From Acidobacteriaceae bacterium (GTDB lineage: Bacteria; Acidobacteriota; Terriglobia; Terriglobales; Acidobacteriaceae): a DNA stretch of 45,198 bases. Where the stretch lies: assembly GCA_031296325.1 (NCBI GenBank), contig JARLFY010000078.1, positions 1-45,198 of the forward strand, in the 5' to 3' direction. The notes under the pieces are model-generated. The model saw only the letters and a program-made list of their open reading frames with translations. It made no database searches and had not been told where the DNA came from. The translations under genes and the position numbers were made by a program. This document shows positions 1-7,905 of the stretch, in pieces. Numbering within the stretch: position 1 is the stretch's first letter; every line of letters starts with the position of its first letter.

Positions 1-777
1 GCCGTGCTGTTCATCGTCGACGTAACCCACCGGCTGGCCAGGAGTGAGGACCCGACTGCCACATCGCAGGGGCCGGATGCGGGAGCGAAGAAGATTACCG
101 GGCGGATGGCGTTGAGCGCGGCGGAGGACGATTTTGCCCTGTCGCTGGTCAAGAAGCTGGAGTGTCCGGTGGTGCTGGTGCTGAACAAGATCGACGCGGT
201 GCGCAAGGAGGAGTTGCTGCCGCTGATTGCGCATTGGAGTTCGCTGCACAACTTCGCCGAGGTCGTCCCCATCTCGGCGCGCAAGAAGGAGGGTCTTGGT
301 CTGCTGCTGGACAAGATCGTCGCGGTGCTGCCCGAGGGCCAGCGCTACTTCCCACGCGATCAGGTGACGGACCAGCCGGAGCGGTTTCTGGTCGCCGAAC
401 TGATTCGCGAGAAGATTCTAATGCTGACCGGCGAAGAGGTTCCCTACGCGACCGCCGTGGTGATCGAGAAGTTCGAGGAGCCGGCCTCGCCCAAAAAAAT
501 GAAGGACGGGAAGCTCCCCCTGACCAAGATCGCTGCGGCCATCTACTGCGAACGCACGGGGCAGAAGGCGATCCTGATCGGCAAGCAGGGCGCGATGCTG
601 AAGGCCATCGGCACCGCCGCGCGCAAGGACATCGAGGGTCTGCTGGGAACGCGCGTCTTTCTGGAACTCTTCGTCAAGGTGCAGGAGGAGTGGCGCTCCA
701 GCCGAGGATTCGTCGAAGAACTGGACTGGCGCCGCCAGCTGGAGCAGATCGCCGCCAAGCAGCAGCGCGAGGAGTAG
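1..777 (+). CDS. era: GTPase Era, C-terminal part (5' end cut by window)
   Basis: Ribosome-associated GTPase that binds the 3' end of 16S rRNA and acts in 30S maturation. The reading frame is open from base 1, so the P-loop and switch motifs lie outside the window. Visible are the G4 motif NKID (about residue 61 of the visible part), the G5-like SARK (about 91) and a C-terminal type-2 KH domain (about 180-235) with the IGKQG loop (GxxG), followed by the conserved FVKVQEEWR segment. Compared with E. coli Era there is an extra stretch of about 25 residues after VDVTHR (ARSEDPTATSQGPDAGAKK region); whether it is common in acidobacteria is not known to me. Identification from the KH domain and G4/G5 order is firm. 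Confidence 0.93.
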   Translation, partial: AVLFIVDVTHRLARSEDPTATSQGPDAGAKKITGRMALSAAEDDFALSLVKKLECPVVLVLNKIDAVRKEELLPLIAHWSSLHNFAEVVPISARKKEGLGLLLDKIVAVLPEGQRYFPRDQVTDQPERFLVAELIREKILMLTGEEVPYATAVVIEKFEEPASPKKMKDGKLPLTKIAAAIYCERTGQKAILIGKQGAMLKAIGTAARKDIEGLLGTRVFLELFVKVQEEWRSSRGFVEELDWRRQLEQIAAKQQREE

Positions 778-800
778 TGCTGGCAGAGAAAAGGCTTAGC

Positions 801-830
801 GCCGATTTGCACCGATAGAGGCACCGATTA
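801..830. repeat. Family C repeat remnant (ACCGAT units)
   Basis: Three spaced CCGATT/ACCGAT units follow the era stop codon. The same unit occurs at 35035-35072 and, inverted, at 35168-35200. Nothing else is seen between era and the next gene (778-918). Confidence 0.4.
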
Positions 831-918
831 TGGACAGCGAGAGAGGCTGGTTGTCGCTGGGATGGGCCGCAGAGTAGAAACTGTTGAGCGGCTCTGCTAA
901 GGTCAACATGGGAACACG

Positions 919-1293
919 ATGCCTTTCGACGCACACGTTTCAACCGACTCTTCGGACGTACAACAGCCGCCCTCCACAACGGAGGCGCAGGCTGCTGCTG
1001 TTCTGCCAGTTGGCGACGCGGCCAAACACGCCGAGGACAGCGCTGCGCCCGTCTGGCTGCAACGCTTCTCGCTGTTTGTGCTGGTACTCTTCTGCGTCTA
1101 TCTGGGCGTGATGGTGACGATTCTGCCCTGGTGGACGAGGGTCTGGGATCGCAATCTATTCATTCAGTCGCACCCCATGCTGGCGACGGTTCTGTACAAC
1201 GGCGCGGTGCGCGGACTGATCTCCGGCTGCGGACTGCTGGACATCTGGATCGGCATCTCGGAGGCGATTCACTACCGCGATCACCGTCGCTAG
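919..1293 (+). CDS. Small membrane protein of unknown function
   Basis: I do not recognise the family. The 124-residue product has an Ala/Pro-rich, probably cytoplasmic N-terminal 45 residues, then a strong transmembrane segment (RFSLFVLVLFCVYLGVMVTI, about 50-69). A second, weaker hydrophobic stretch (about 88-112, VRGLISGCGLLDIWIGI) is followed by a basic tail (HYRDHRR). It sits between era and a LOG-family gene on the same strand with short gaps (141 and 78 bases), so co-transcription is possible. The ATG is preceded by GGGA at a plausible distance. Compositional bias matches the neighbours, so a real gene is likely, but function cannot be inferred. Confidence 0.7.
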   Translation: MPFDAHVSTDSSDVQQPPSTTEAQAAAVLPVGDAAKHAEDSAAPVWLQRFSLFVLVLFCVYLGVMVTILPWWTRVWDRNLFIQSHPMLATVLYNGAVRGLISGCGLLDIWIGISEAIHYRDHRR

Positions 1294-1371
1294 CCGCCAC
1301 TTGCCGAAGCGGGCCAGAGCGCATATTTTTCTTGCAGAAGCGGATTCTTGCACCGTGGAGAAGAGAGACCG

Positions 1372-2358
1372 ATGAACCGAAGAGATCCCGATCTGCTGGA
1401 CCACGCGCCTCTGGCGTATCAAAACACCGAGTTTCTCGACTCTCCCGACGGCCGCCTGCTACGCATTGTGGCCGAGTATCAGGAGCCGATGGCGCGCTTT
1501 CGCCGCGAACGCATTCAGGACACGGTGGTCTTCTTCGGCTCGGCCCGCTTCCATTCTCTGGACGTGGCCAGCCAGCAGTTGGAACTGCTGGAGAACACCG
1601 GCTCGACCACTCCGGCTCCCCTCAGCGAACAACCCGCGCGCGCTCAGGAGGTGGAGCGCGGAGAGGCCAGCGAGCAGAAATTACGTCTGGCCGAGTCTGC
1701 CGTGGAGATGGCGCGCTACTACGAGGACGCACGCACGCTGGCCGGACTGGTCTCGCGCTGGGCGATGACGCTGCCCGGACGACGCCATCGCTACGTCATC
1801 ACCTCGGGCGGCGGGCCGGGGATCATGGAGGCGGCCAATCGCGGAGCCTACGAGGCCGGAGCCAAGACCATCGGACTCAACATCAAGCTGCCCTTCGAGC
1901 AGATGCCCAATCCCTACATCACGCCCGAATTGAACTTCGAGTTCCACTACTTCTTCATGCGCAAGTATTGGTTTGCGTATCTGGCCAAGGCGCTGGTGGT
2001 CTTTCCCGGCGGCTTCGGCACGCTGGACGAGATGTTCGAACTGCTGACCCTGACCCAGACCCACAAGCTGGCCAAGAAGATCACCGTACTGATCTACGGA
2101 TCGAGCTACTGGAAGAGCGTCATCAATCTGAGCGTTCTGGCGGAAAAGGGAGCGATTGCCATGAAGGATCGCGATCTCTTCCAGTTTGTGGACACGCCGG
2201 AAGAGGCCTTCGAACTGCTGAAGGCCAGCCTGTCGGAAGACCTTTGCCACGAGGCCGCCTACAATCACGAACACGAGATACACGACATTGGCGTCCCGGC
2301 GGCTCCGGCTCCCAACGCCGAGGAACTGCTCGGCCCGGACATCGCCAAGACGCGCTAA
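1372..2358 (+). CDS. LOG family protein (lysine-decarboxylase-like fold, putative nucleoside-monophosphate phosphoribohydrolase)
   Basis: LOG proteins hydrolyse nucleoside 5'-monophosphates (cytokinin ribotides in plants, AMP-like substrates in bacteria) to base and ribose 5-phosphate. The signature is complete: a GGGPGIMEAANRGA loop (about residues 146-160) and PGGFGTLDE (about 212-220), which together form the nucleotide site. At 328 residues it is longer than minimal LOG proteins (about 190), with an N-terminal extension of about 90 residues that includes VVFFGSARF and a charged insertion rich in Glu/Ala. The ATG at 1372 is preferred because GGAG lies upstream; a TTG at 1348 would add eight residues. 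The physiological substrate is not decidable from sequence. Confidence 0.88.
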   Translation: MNRRDPDLLDHAPLAYQNTEFLDSPDGRLLRIVAEYQEPMARFRRERIQDTVVFFGSARFHSLDVASQQLELLENTGSTTPAPLSEQPARAQEVERGEASEQKLRLAESAVEMARYYEDARTLAGLVSRWAMTLPGRRHRYVITSGGGPGIMEAANRGAYEAGAKTIGLNIKLPFEQMPNPYITPELNFEFHYFFMRKYWFAYLAKALVVFPGGFGTLDEMFELLTLTQTHKLAKKITVLIYGSSYWKSVINLSVLAEKGAIAMKDRDLFQFVDTPEEAFELLKASLSEDLCHEAAYNHEHEIHDIGVPAAPAPNAEELLGPDIAKTR

Positions 2359-2490
2359 GAGCGCGCCAAAATGCTGCAGGAACGACGCAATTCGAGCCGA
2401 TTTTCTTATTATGAAATCGCTTGGGGTTTTGCCTGCTATAGGGAAAACTATTTTTCGAGATGGACGCAACTCGTTTCTCCAGAGCGCGGC

Positions 2491-2519
2491 TTGCATTGTG
2501 GCGTGGGGCCAGATATTCT
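2491..2519 (+). promoter_or_regulatory. Sigma-70-type promoter of the 6S RNA gene
   Basis: A -35-like TTGCAT (2491-2496) and a -10-like TATTCT (2514-2519) are separated by exactly 17 bases. Initiation six to eight bases downstream falls at 2526-2527, which is where the 5' arm of the RNA's closing stem begins. Position and structure therefore support each other. Confidence 0.65.
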
Positions 2520-2525
2520 CCAACC

Positions 2526-2720
2526 TAGAAACCGGCCTGCAAAGCAGGTGTGGGAATACCGCTGGTTGAACCAACATTCAATGAACAGGGATCTGGTTCG
2601 TATATATGGCTCGGTGAGCAGTCCGCCAGTCCGGAACGCCTAATGAGCCACGACTGGATACCGCCGTCTTAGGACGGGTTCACCAGCGCCTCTCCGCACG
2701 GCCCCGTGGGTCGGTTTTCT
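2526..2720 (+). ncRNA. ssrS: 6S RNA (RNA polymerase holoenzyme regulator)
   Basis: 6S RNA mimics an open promoter and sequesters the housekeeping-sigma holoenzyme in stationary phase. The roughly 195-base segment folds like 6S. Closing stem: AGAAACCGGCC (2527-2537) pairs with 2709-2720, with one bulged T. Inner stem: CGCTGGTTGAACC (2560-2572) pairs with GGTTCACCAGCG (2677-2688). A small hairpin CCGTC-TTAG-GACGG (2664-2677) lies on the 3' side of the central bubble, as in E. coli, and the segment around GGTGAGCA...GTCCG...GCCTAA resembles the E. coli apical and 3' region. The 3' arm ends in a T-rich tract. It lies between a LOG gene and rluD. I base this on structure and remembered 6S features, not on a covariance search. 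Confidence 0.82.
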
Positions 2721-2761
2721 ATTGCCCAGAAGCTTCGCCTCAGGGCGCCAGGATTGAATCC

Positions 2762-3892
2762 ATGCCATCGCAAAACATGCTACGCAAGGGAAACAGACGG
2801 AAGTCGGTCATGGCCGAGTACCGAGCCACGCGCGGCGTAGAGCCTACCCCCGAGGTCATCGTTCCCGTACTCGACCTCGACGAAGACACGGAGATGGAAG
2901 ACGGAGTACGCAGCTTCCTCGCCGATGCCACCGCCGCCGGAATGCGTCTTGACGCCTATCTGGCCCACGCCATCCCAGAGATCAGCCGCGCCCGGGTGCA
3001 GATGCTGATCGACGCTGGGCAGGTTCGCCTTGACGGCGTAGCTCCCAAGGCCAAGCAGAAGTTGCGCGGCGGCGAAGCCATCGAGATTGAGGGCGAGCCG
3101 CAGCCGGCCCCGCTGCACGCCACCGCCGAGGACATCCCGCTCGACATTCTCTTCGAGGACAAGTTTCTCGCCGTGGTGAACAAGCCCGCCGGAATGATGG
3201 TTCACGCCGGAGCGGGAGCCACCGACGACGCGCGCAATCGCGGCACACTGGTCAATGCCCTGCTCTTCCATCTGGCCAAACTCTCGGACGTGGGAGGCAA
3301 TCTGCGCCCGGGCATCGTGCATCGTCTGGACAAACAGACCAGCGGAGCCATCGTCATAGCCAAGGACGACGTAACCCATCGCAAGCTGGGCGAGATGTTC
3401 GCCGAGCGACGCGTCTCGAAGACCTATATCGCTCTGCTGCACGGATCGCTGGCCAAGGACAACGTCACGGTGAGTTTGCCGGTGGCGCGCGATCTGGTGC
3501 GGCGCACGCGCATGACCACGCGGCGGCCCGACGGTCGCAACGCCATCTCGCACTTCCATGTGGTCGAGCGACTGGCCACGCGTTACGGAGCCTTCACGCT
3601 GGTCGAGGTAAAGATCGAGACCGGAAGGACGCACCAGATTCGCGTCCACGCGCAGTCGCTGGGGCATCCCGTGGTGGGCGACTCGCTCTACGGCGCGCCG
3701 CGCCTGATTCATCCTGTGTTGCGAACGTCGGAAGAGGAGAGCCTCGAACTGGATCGCAACTTCCTGCACGCGGCGCATCTGGAGTTCGCCCACCCGCAGA
3801 CGGGCAAGGCGCTGGTGGTCGACGCTCCGCTGCCAGAGGAGTTGCAGCGTTTTCTTGAGCTGCTCAAGACGGAGCAGCCCGCGGTTGGGTAG
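2762..3892 (+). CDS. rluD: 23S rRNA pseudouridine synthase, RluA/RluD family
   Basis: Converts uridines of rRNA to pseudouridine. An S4 RNA-binding domain (about residues 59-105, RLDAYLAHAIPEISRARVQ region) is followed by the catalytic domain with HRLDKQTSG (187-195); Asp190 is the expected nucleophile, and the RTHQIRVH and VVGDSLYG motifs follow. The 376-residue length is slightly above RluD because of about 48 extra N-terminal residues. The ATG at 2762 has AGGA eight bases upstream; an in-frame ATG at 2810 (MAEYRATRG) is an alternative. It follows the 6S RNA by about 40 bases. RluD versus RluC/RluA cannot be settled without alignment, but the S4 domain and length favour RluD. Confidence 0.88.
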   Translation: MPSQNMLRKGNRRKSVMAEYRATRGVEPTPEVIVPVLDLDEDTEMEDGVRSFLADATAAGMRLDAYLAHAIPEISRARVQMLIDAGQVRLDGVAPKAKQKLRGGEAIEIEGEPQPAPLHATAEDIPLDILFEDKFLAVVNKPAGMMVHAGAGATDDARNRGTLVNALLFHLAKLSDVGGNLRPGIVHRLDKQTSGAIVIAKDDVTHRKLGEMFAERRVSKTYIALLHGSLAKDNVTVSLPVARDLVRRTRMTTRRPDGRNAISHFHVVERLATRYGAFTLVEVKIETGRTHQIRVHAQSLGHPVVGDSLYGAPRLIHPVLRTSEEESLELDRNFLHAAHLEFAHPQTGKALVVDAPLPEELQRFLELLKTEQPAVG

Positions 3893-3896
3893 AATC

Positions 3897-4946
3897 ATGC
3901 AAGTGAATACTTTGATTAATTTCAACTTTGGTGTTGCGAACGATCGGAAGCTGCCGCTGGGCGTTTGCGCGGCTCTCCCTCTGTTTTTTGCCACTCTGCT
4001 GGCCCACGGACAAGCGACTACGCCGGCGATCCCGACGAACGTCCCGGCGGCGAAGGCGGCTGCAACGGCTCCGGCGAATCAGCAGACTCCGCAGGAAGAT
4101 CTGACGACGCCCGTGTTCAAGGTCGAGTCCAACGAAGTGGATCTGGTCTTCACCGTAACCGACAAGAGCGGGAAGTTCATCACCGGGTTGAACCAGTCGA
4201 GCTTTGGTCTGTTGGATGATGGTCGTCCGCCAGAGTCTGTGCTGCACTTCTATCAGCAGACGAATCTGCCTCTGCGCGTGGGCATCATGCTGGACACCAG
4301 CACCTCGATTCGCCAGCGCTTCCACTTCGAGCAGGATGCGGCGATCACCTTCCTGCAACAGGTGCTGCATCGCAATGATCGCGCTTTCATCGCAGGATTC
4401 GACGTGCAAACCGACATGGAGCAGGGATTCACCAACAACATCTCCCTGCTGGATCAGGGCATTCGCAGACTGCGTCCGGGCGGAGGAACAGCTCTGTTCG
4501 ACTCGCTCTACTCGGCCTGCCGAGATCAGATGCTGACCCTGCGCGAGACCAACTCCGTGCGCAAGGCGATCATTCTGGTCTCCGACGGCGACGACAACTA
4601 CAGCCACGCGCAGGAGAACGACGCCATCAAGGAGTGCCAGCGCGCCGACACCATCGTCTACGCCATCAGCACCGACATCAGCCCGACCCGCGACAAGGGC
4701 GACGACGTACTGCGTCGCATCGCCCAGACGACCGGAGGTCAGGCCTTCTATCCCAAGCGGATCGAAGACGTTGCACTGGGATTCATAAACATCGAAGAGG
4801 AACTGCGCAGCCAGTATTTGCTGGAGTACCGCCCGGCAGAGTTCAAACTCGATGGATCCTTCCGCACGATCTATCTGCACACCAACGATCGGCGGTATAA
4901 CGTGCGAGCGCAGGCGGGATACTTCGCCCCCAAGGCCGCCGAGTAA
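3897..4946 (+). CDS. Secreted VWFA-related protein (acidobacterial type)
   Basis: The 349-residue product has an N-terminal signal sequence (LGVCAALPLFFATLLAHGQA) and a Pro/Ala-rich linker, then a von Willebrand factor A domain. The MIDAS motif DTSTS is at residues 133-137 and further acidic loops (SDGDDNYSH) complete the metal site. The C-terminal part (YRPAEFKLDGSFRTIYLHTN...VRAQAGYFAP) matches the tail typical of the VWFA-related family that is greatly expanded in acidobacteria. Such proteins bind metal ions and probably other proteins outside the cytoplasm; no enzymatic role is known to me. The start is taken at ATG 3897, five bases after the rluD stop; the longer frame upstream overlaps rluD and is unlikely. 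Confidence 0.87.
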   Translation: MQVNTLINFNFGVANDRKLPLGVCAALPLFFATLLAHGQATTPAIPTNVPAAKAAATAPANQQTPQEDLTTPVFKVESNEVDLVFTVTDKSGKFITGLNQSSFGLLDDGRPPESVLHFYQQTNLPLRVGIMLDTSTSIRQRFHFEQDAAITFLQQVLHRNDRAFIAGFDVQTDMEQGFTNNISLLDQGIRRLRPGGGTALFDSLYSACRDQMLTLRETNSVRKAIILVSDGDDNYSHAQENDAIKECQRADTIVYAISTDISPTRDKGDDVLRRIAQTTGGQAFYPKRIEDVALGFINIEEELRSQYLLEYRPAEFKLDGSFRTIYLHTNDRRYNVRAQAGYFAPKAAE

Positions 4947-4987
4947 CGCTGGACAATCCAACGAGCTTCAACAGCATCAAAATCGAG

Positions 4988-5626
4988 ATGCATACGATTC
5001 AATCCAACGACGCGCTGCTCGTCATCGACGTACAGAATGACTTCTGCCCCGGCGGAGCCTTGGCGGTCACTGGCGGCGACGAGATCGTTCCCCGCATCAA
5101 CTCGCTCGCGCGACGCTTTCCCCACGTTATCCTGACGCAGGACTGGCATCCAGCCGGACACATCTCGTTTGCCAGCGCGCACACGGGAACACAGCCCTAT
5201 CAGAGCATCGCCGCGCCGTATGGCACGCAGACTCTCTGGCCGGATCACTGCGTACAGAACACGCATGGCGCGCAGTTTCACCCTGCGCTCGACATTCCAC
5301 ACGCCGAACTGATCCTGCGCAAGGGATTTCGCGCTGGAATCGACTCCTACTCCGCGTTTCTGGAGAACGACCACGTCACGCCGACCGGTCTGGCGGGCTA
5401 CCTGCGCGAACGCGGGCTGACACGCCTCTTCCTCTGCGGGCTGGCGTATGACTTCTGCGTCCGCTTCTCCGCCATCGACGGCACCGCGCTGGACTTCGAG
5501 TGCCTCGTCGTCGAAGACGCCACCCGCGCCGTCAACTTGTCGGGCAGCGTTGAGTCCGCCGATCAGGCCCTCGCCGAAGCAGGAGTGCAACGCATTCTCC
5601 GCGCCAAACTCCTCTCCGATTATTGA
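4988..5626 (+). CDS. pncA: Nicotinamidase / pyrazinamidase
   Basis: Hydrolyses nicotinamide to nicotinate and ammonia in NAD salvage (cytoplasmic). The isochorismatase-fold protein has the full catalytic triad: Asp14 in VIDVQNDF, Lys112 in LRKGF and Cys157 in GLAYDFCV. The metal-binding Asp52, His54 and His58 are in TQDWHPAGH. The length of 212 residues is normal for PncA. It lies 41 bases after the VWFA gene on the same strand. No pncB or other NAD salvage gene is in the window. Confidence 0.95.
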   Translation: MHTIQSNDALLVIDVQNDFCPGGALAVTGGDEIVPRINSLARRFPHVILTQDWHPAGHISFASAHTGTQPYQSIAAPYGTQTLWPDHCVQNTHGAQFHPALDIPHAELILRKGFRAGIDSYSAFLENDHVTPTGLAGYLRERGLTRLFLCGLAYDFCVRFSAIDGTALDFECLVVEDATRAVNLSGSVESADQALAEAGVQRILRAKLLSDY

Positions 5627-5728
5627 TCCGGCAAGAAAACAGTGGCATAGCATTCCCACCCATTTCCGCAAAAACGCAGAAATGAATGGGGCACCATGAC
5701 AGTATTTTGTTGCCGAATCCATAATTTG

Positions 5729-5757
5729 TTTGTCATCCCCGAAGGGGATCTGCTTTT
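5729..5757 (+). repeat. Family A repeat, short-hairpin variant
   Basis: GTCATCCCC-GAA-GGGGATCTGC followed by TTTTG, about 100 bases after the pncA stop codon and in the same orientation. It is the compact form of the family A hairpin, with the ATCCCC/GGGGAT arms replacing ATTCC/GGAAT. Confidence 0.7.
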
Positions 5758-5788
5758 GTCTTTGCCGTTGCCTCGCCGTTGTCTGGCA

Positions 5789-5879
5789 AGGGCCGAAGGC
5801 CTGTTCTATACCAGCCGAGGGCGCAGCCCTAGGGTAAAGCACGGCACAACGACCAACGGCTGAAGGCCCGACCTATAGC
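5789..5879. repeat. Family B repeat, copy 1
   Basis: About 90 bases made of an imperfect GGGCC-GAA-GGCCT hairpin, CTATACCAGC, a GAGGGC-GCA-GCCCT hairpin, a spacer, and a second GGCT-GAA-GGCCC module ending CCTATAG. Very similar copies occur at 12987-13067 and 31206-31295. Together with the family A copy it fills the gap between the convergent pncA and lipoprotein genes (5627-5925). Confidence 0.75.
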
Positions 5880-5925
5880 TCTCCGAGGATCGATACGCTT
5901 CAGCCGTGCTATATGTCGATACAGC

Positions 5926-7758
5926 CTAGCGAGCCTTTTCTTCCTCGTGTTTTTCTGGCTGTGCCGCTGGAGCTGGTTGTGACTGAACCTGCGGTTGCGG
6001 GTGAACCGCAGGTTGTGCCTGCGGAGTTGCCTGCGGTCGGGCAGCCTGTTGCTGCTGCACTGGGCGCGTCTGCGACTGAGCCTGCCGTCCCTGCTGCTGC
6101 GTCTGCGTTGGCGTTACGGATTGCTGCTGTACCGGTCTGGTCTGCGACTGCGGCTGGATCTGACGTTGTGGCTGGCTCTGCTGTGTCTGAGGCTGCACCG
6201 GCCTCACCTCGGGCGGAGTTCGCGCTGGACGCATCTGGGACTGAGCCGGACTTCCCTGCTGCGTCTGCGTTGGCGTTGTGGATTGCGACTGTACTGGTCT
6301 AGTCTGCGATTGCGGTTGGCTTTGTTGTCTCTGTGGCTGAGGCTGAGACTGAACCGGTCTTGTCTGCGATTGCGGCTGACTCTGCCGCCACTGCTGCTGT
6401 GGCTGTGGCTGCGACTGCGCGGGACGCGTCTGGGATTGCCCTGACTGCGTCTGCGTTGGCGTTACGGATTGCGGCTGTGCCGGTCTCGTCTGCGACTGAG
6501 GCACCGGTCTGGTCTGCGATTGCGGCTGTGCGGGACGCACCGGCTGCTGTTGTTGCCGAGTCCCGTTCTGCGGTACAGCATTATATTGCTGTGTATATCG
6601 CGATGAAGGATTTGCTCCGGCAGACCGACCTTGCGGTCCAGCCATGTTCGTCCTCGGCAACGCCGCTGGCAGAGTGCGATCCGCTGCAATCGGTCGTGCA
6701 GAGACAGTTACCGCTGGCCGACCGTGGTTCTGGTTGAAGAACTGCTGGCGATTCTGCGCCGACTCATGCTGCGCCCGCACCTGCGTGGTCATGGGAGGAA
6801 TGCGCTGCTCGCGCATTACGTTGACCTCTGCCGCCCTCGGACGCGCCTGCACTCCTCCGGCTCCTCCGTTGAAGCTGACGCGGTTGTTGATCCGCCCGGA
6901 GATGACCATGTTGTTCATTCGGACAGGATGGACGTACACGTTGTGAACCCGGTTCAGATCCACGCTATTGATGGTCGTGTTGTAGTAGAAGTGGTTGTTG
7001 TTCCAGTAGCCGCCGTAGTAGCCATATCCGACGTATCCATAGCCGTAGTCCACGCCGCCATAGAAGCCGATGTGCAGTCCCCAGTAGCCGTGATGGAAGC
7101 GATAGACCCCGCCGTAGTAGCCCCAGTATCCGGGAGTCCACAGCGCGCCCTCATACGGAGCGTAGACCCAGCAGCCGGGAACCCAGTAGTATCCGTCCGG
7201 CCCCCAGGCCCAGTAGCCGGGAGTCCAAAGGTAGTCGGGGTCGGGAGCGGGAGGCTGATCGTACTCCGGCAGCGGTGGTGGAGGAACGCTGGACTCCGCA
7301 TCGGTCAGATCGTCGGCGTAGAGGTCGGCGACCTGCTGATCGCTCAACTGCTGGTTGTCGTAGTCCGAGGTTGACTGATCGTATGACGGAGCCTGACGCA
7401 CGATGGGCGCGCCCTGCTGCGAGTAGTCCTCAGCCTGCTGTTGACTCTCGTTCTGCTGCCGAGCGCTCAGTACGCGAGCAGGCGGTGCAGACTGCGCCGG
7501 AGACGAGTTGTTTGCCGCCCCACGGTTAGAAGCGGTATTCGCGTCCGCCGGATCGCCGGCATTCTGATCGGCAGCGTTATTCAAGGTCACAGTCTGCGGA
7601 GTCTTGTGGCAACCCGCTACGCCGAGAATCAGAGCCAGCCCAAGTCCTGTGCCTACAATAATTCTGCCGACGCCAGCCGCGAAACGCCCAGCCGTATTGT
7701 CCTGCATCTCAATCGCCTTCGTTGCGTCGATTCCGTGGTTCGTCATGCTCTGGTTCAT
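5926..7758 (-). CDS. YXWGXW-repeat lipoprotein with long Q/P-rich tail
   Basis: A 610-residue envelope protein. The N-terminal segment carries a hydrophobic stretch ending in a lipobox-like VAGC (GLALILGVAGCHK), suggesting a lipid anchor. An acidic/Gln-rich linker precedes a block of aromatic YW-rich repeats (YLWTPGYWAWGP, YWVPGCWVYAP, LWTPGYWGYYGG), the YXWGXW motif, followed by a Gly/Tyr-rich stretch. The last about 230 residues are low-complexity with recurring SQTRPVQ/QPQ units. Start: ATG at 7758 (MNQSMTNHG) has GGAG six bases upstream; a longer frame to 7890 exists but lacks such a site. Function unknown; the composition suggests a structural or adhesive surface protein. Confidence 0.75.
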   Translation of the reverse strand: MNQSMTNHGIDATKAIEMQDNTAGRFAAGVGRIIVGTGLGLALILGVAGCHKTPQTVTLNNAADQNAGDPADANTASNRGAANNSSPAQSAPPARVLSARQQNESQQQAEDYSQQGAPIVRQAPSYDQSTSDYDNQQLSDQQVADLYADDLTDAESSVPPPPLPEYDQPPAPDPDYLWTPGYWAWGPDGYYWVPGCWVYAPYEGALWTPGYWGYYGGVYRFHHGYWGLHIGFYGGVDYGYGYVGYGYYGGYWNNNHFYYNTTINSVDLNRVHNVYVHPVRMNNMVISGRINNRVSFNGGAGGVQARPRAAEVNVMREQRIPPMTTQVRAQHESAQNRQQFFNQNHGRPAVTVSARPIAADRTLPAALPRTNMAGPQGRSAGANPSSRYTQQYNAVPQNGTRQQQQPVRPAQPQSQTRPVPQSQTRPAQPQSVTPTQTQSGQSQTRPAQSQPQPQQQWRQSQPQSQTRPVQSQPQPQRQQSQPQSQTRPVQSQSTTPTQTQQGSPAQSQMRPARTPPEVRPVQPQTQQSQPQRQIQPQSQTRPVQQQSVTPTQTQQQGRQAQSQTRPVQQQQAARPQATPQAQPAVHPQPQVQSQPAPAAQPEKHEEEKAR

Positions 7759-7905
7759 CGTCGTCTCCATCTCTCTAACTTCAATCTTCGGATACATCTC
7801 GCAACACTCGTTCTGCTGTTGAACTGAAAACCTGTGATCCGCAGCAGACTCGCTTGTAGATAAGATGCATTCTGTCGCAATGGAATACATCTCCCGGCCA
7901 GATTT

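Noticed and set aside
1348..1371. TTG start eight codons upstream for the LOG gene
   Set aside because: The ATG at 1372 has the better ribosome site and a more usual start codon.
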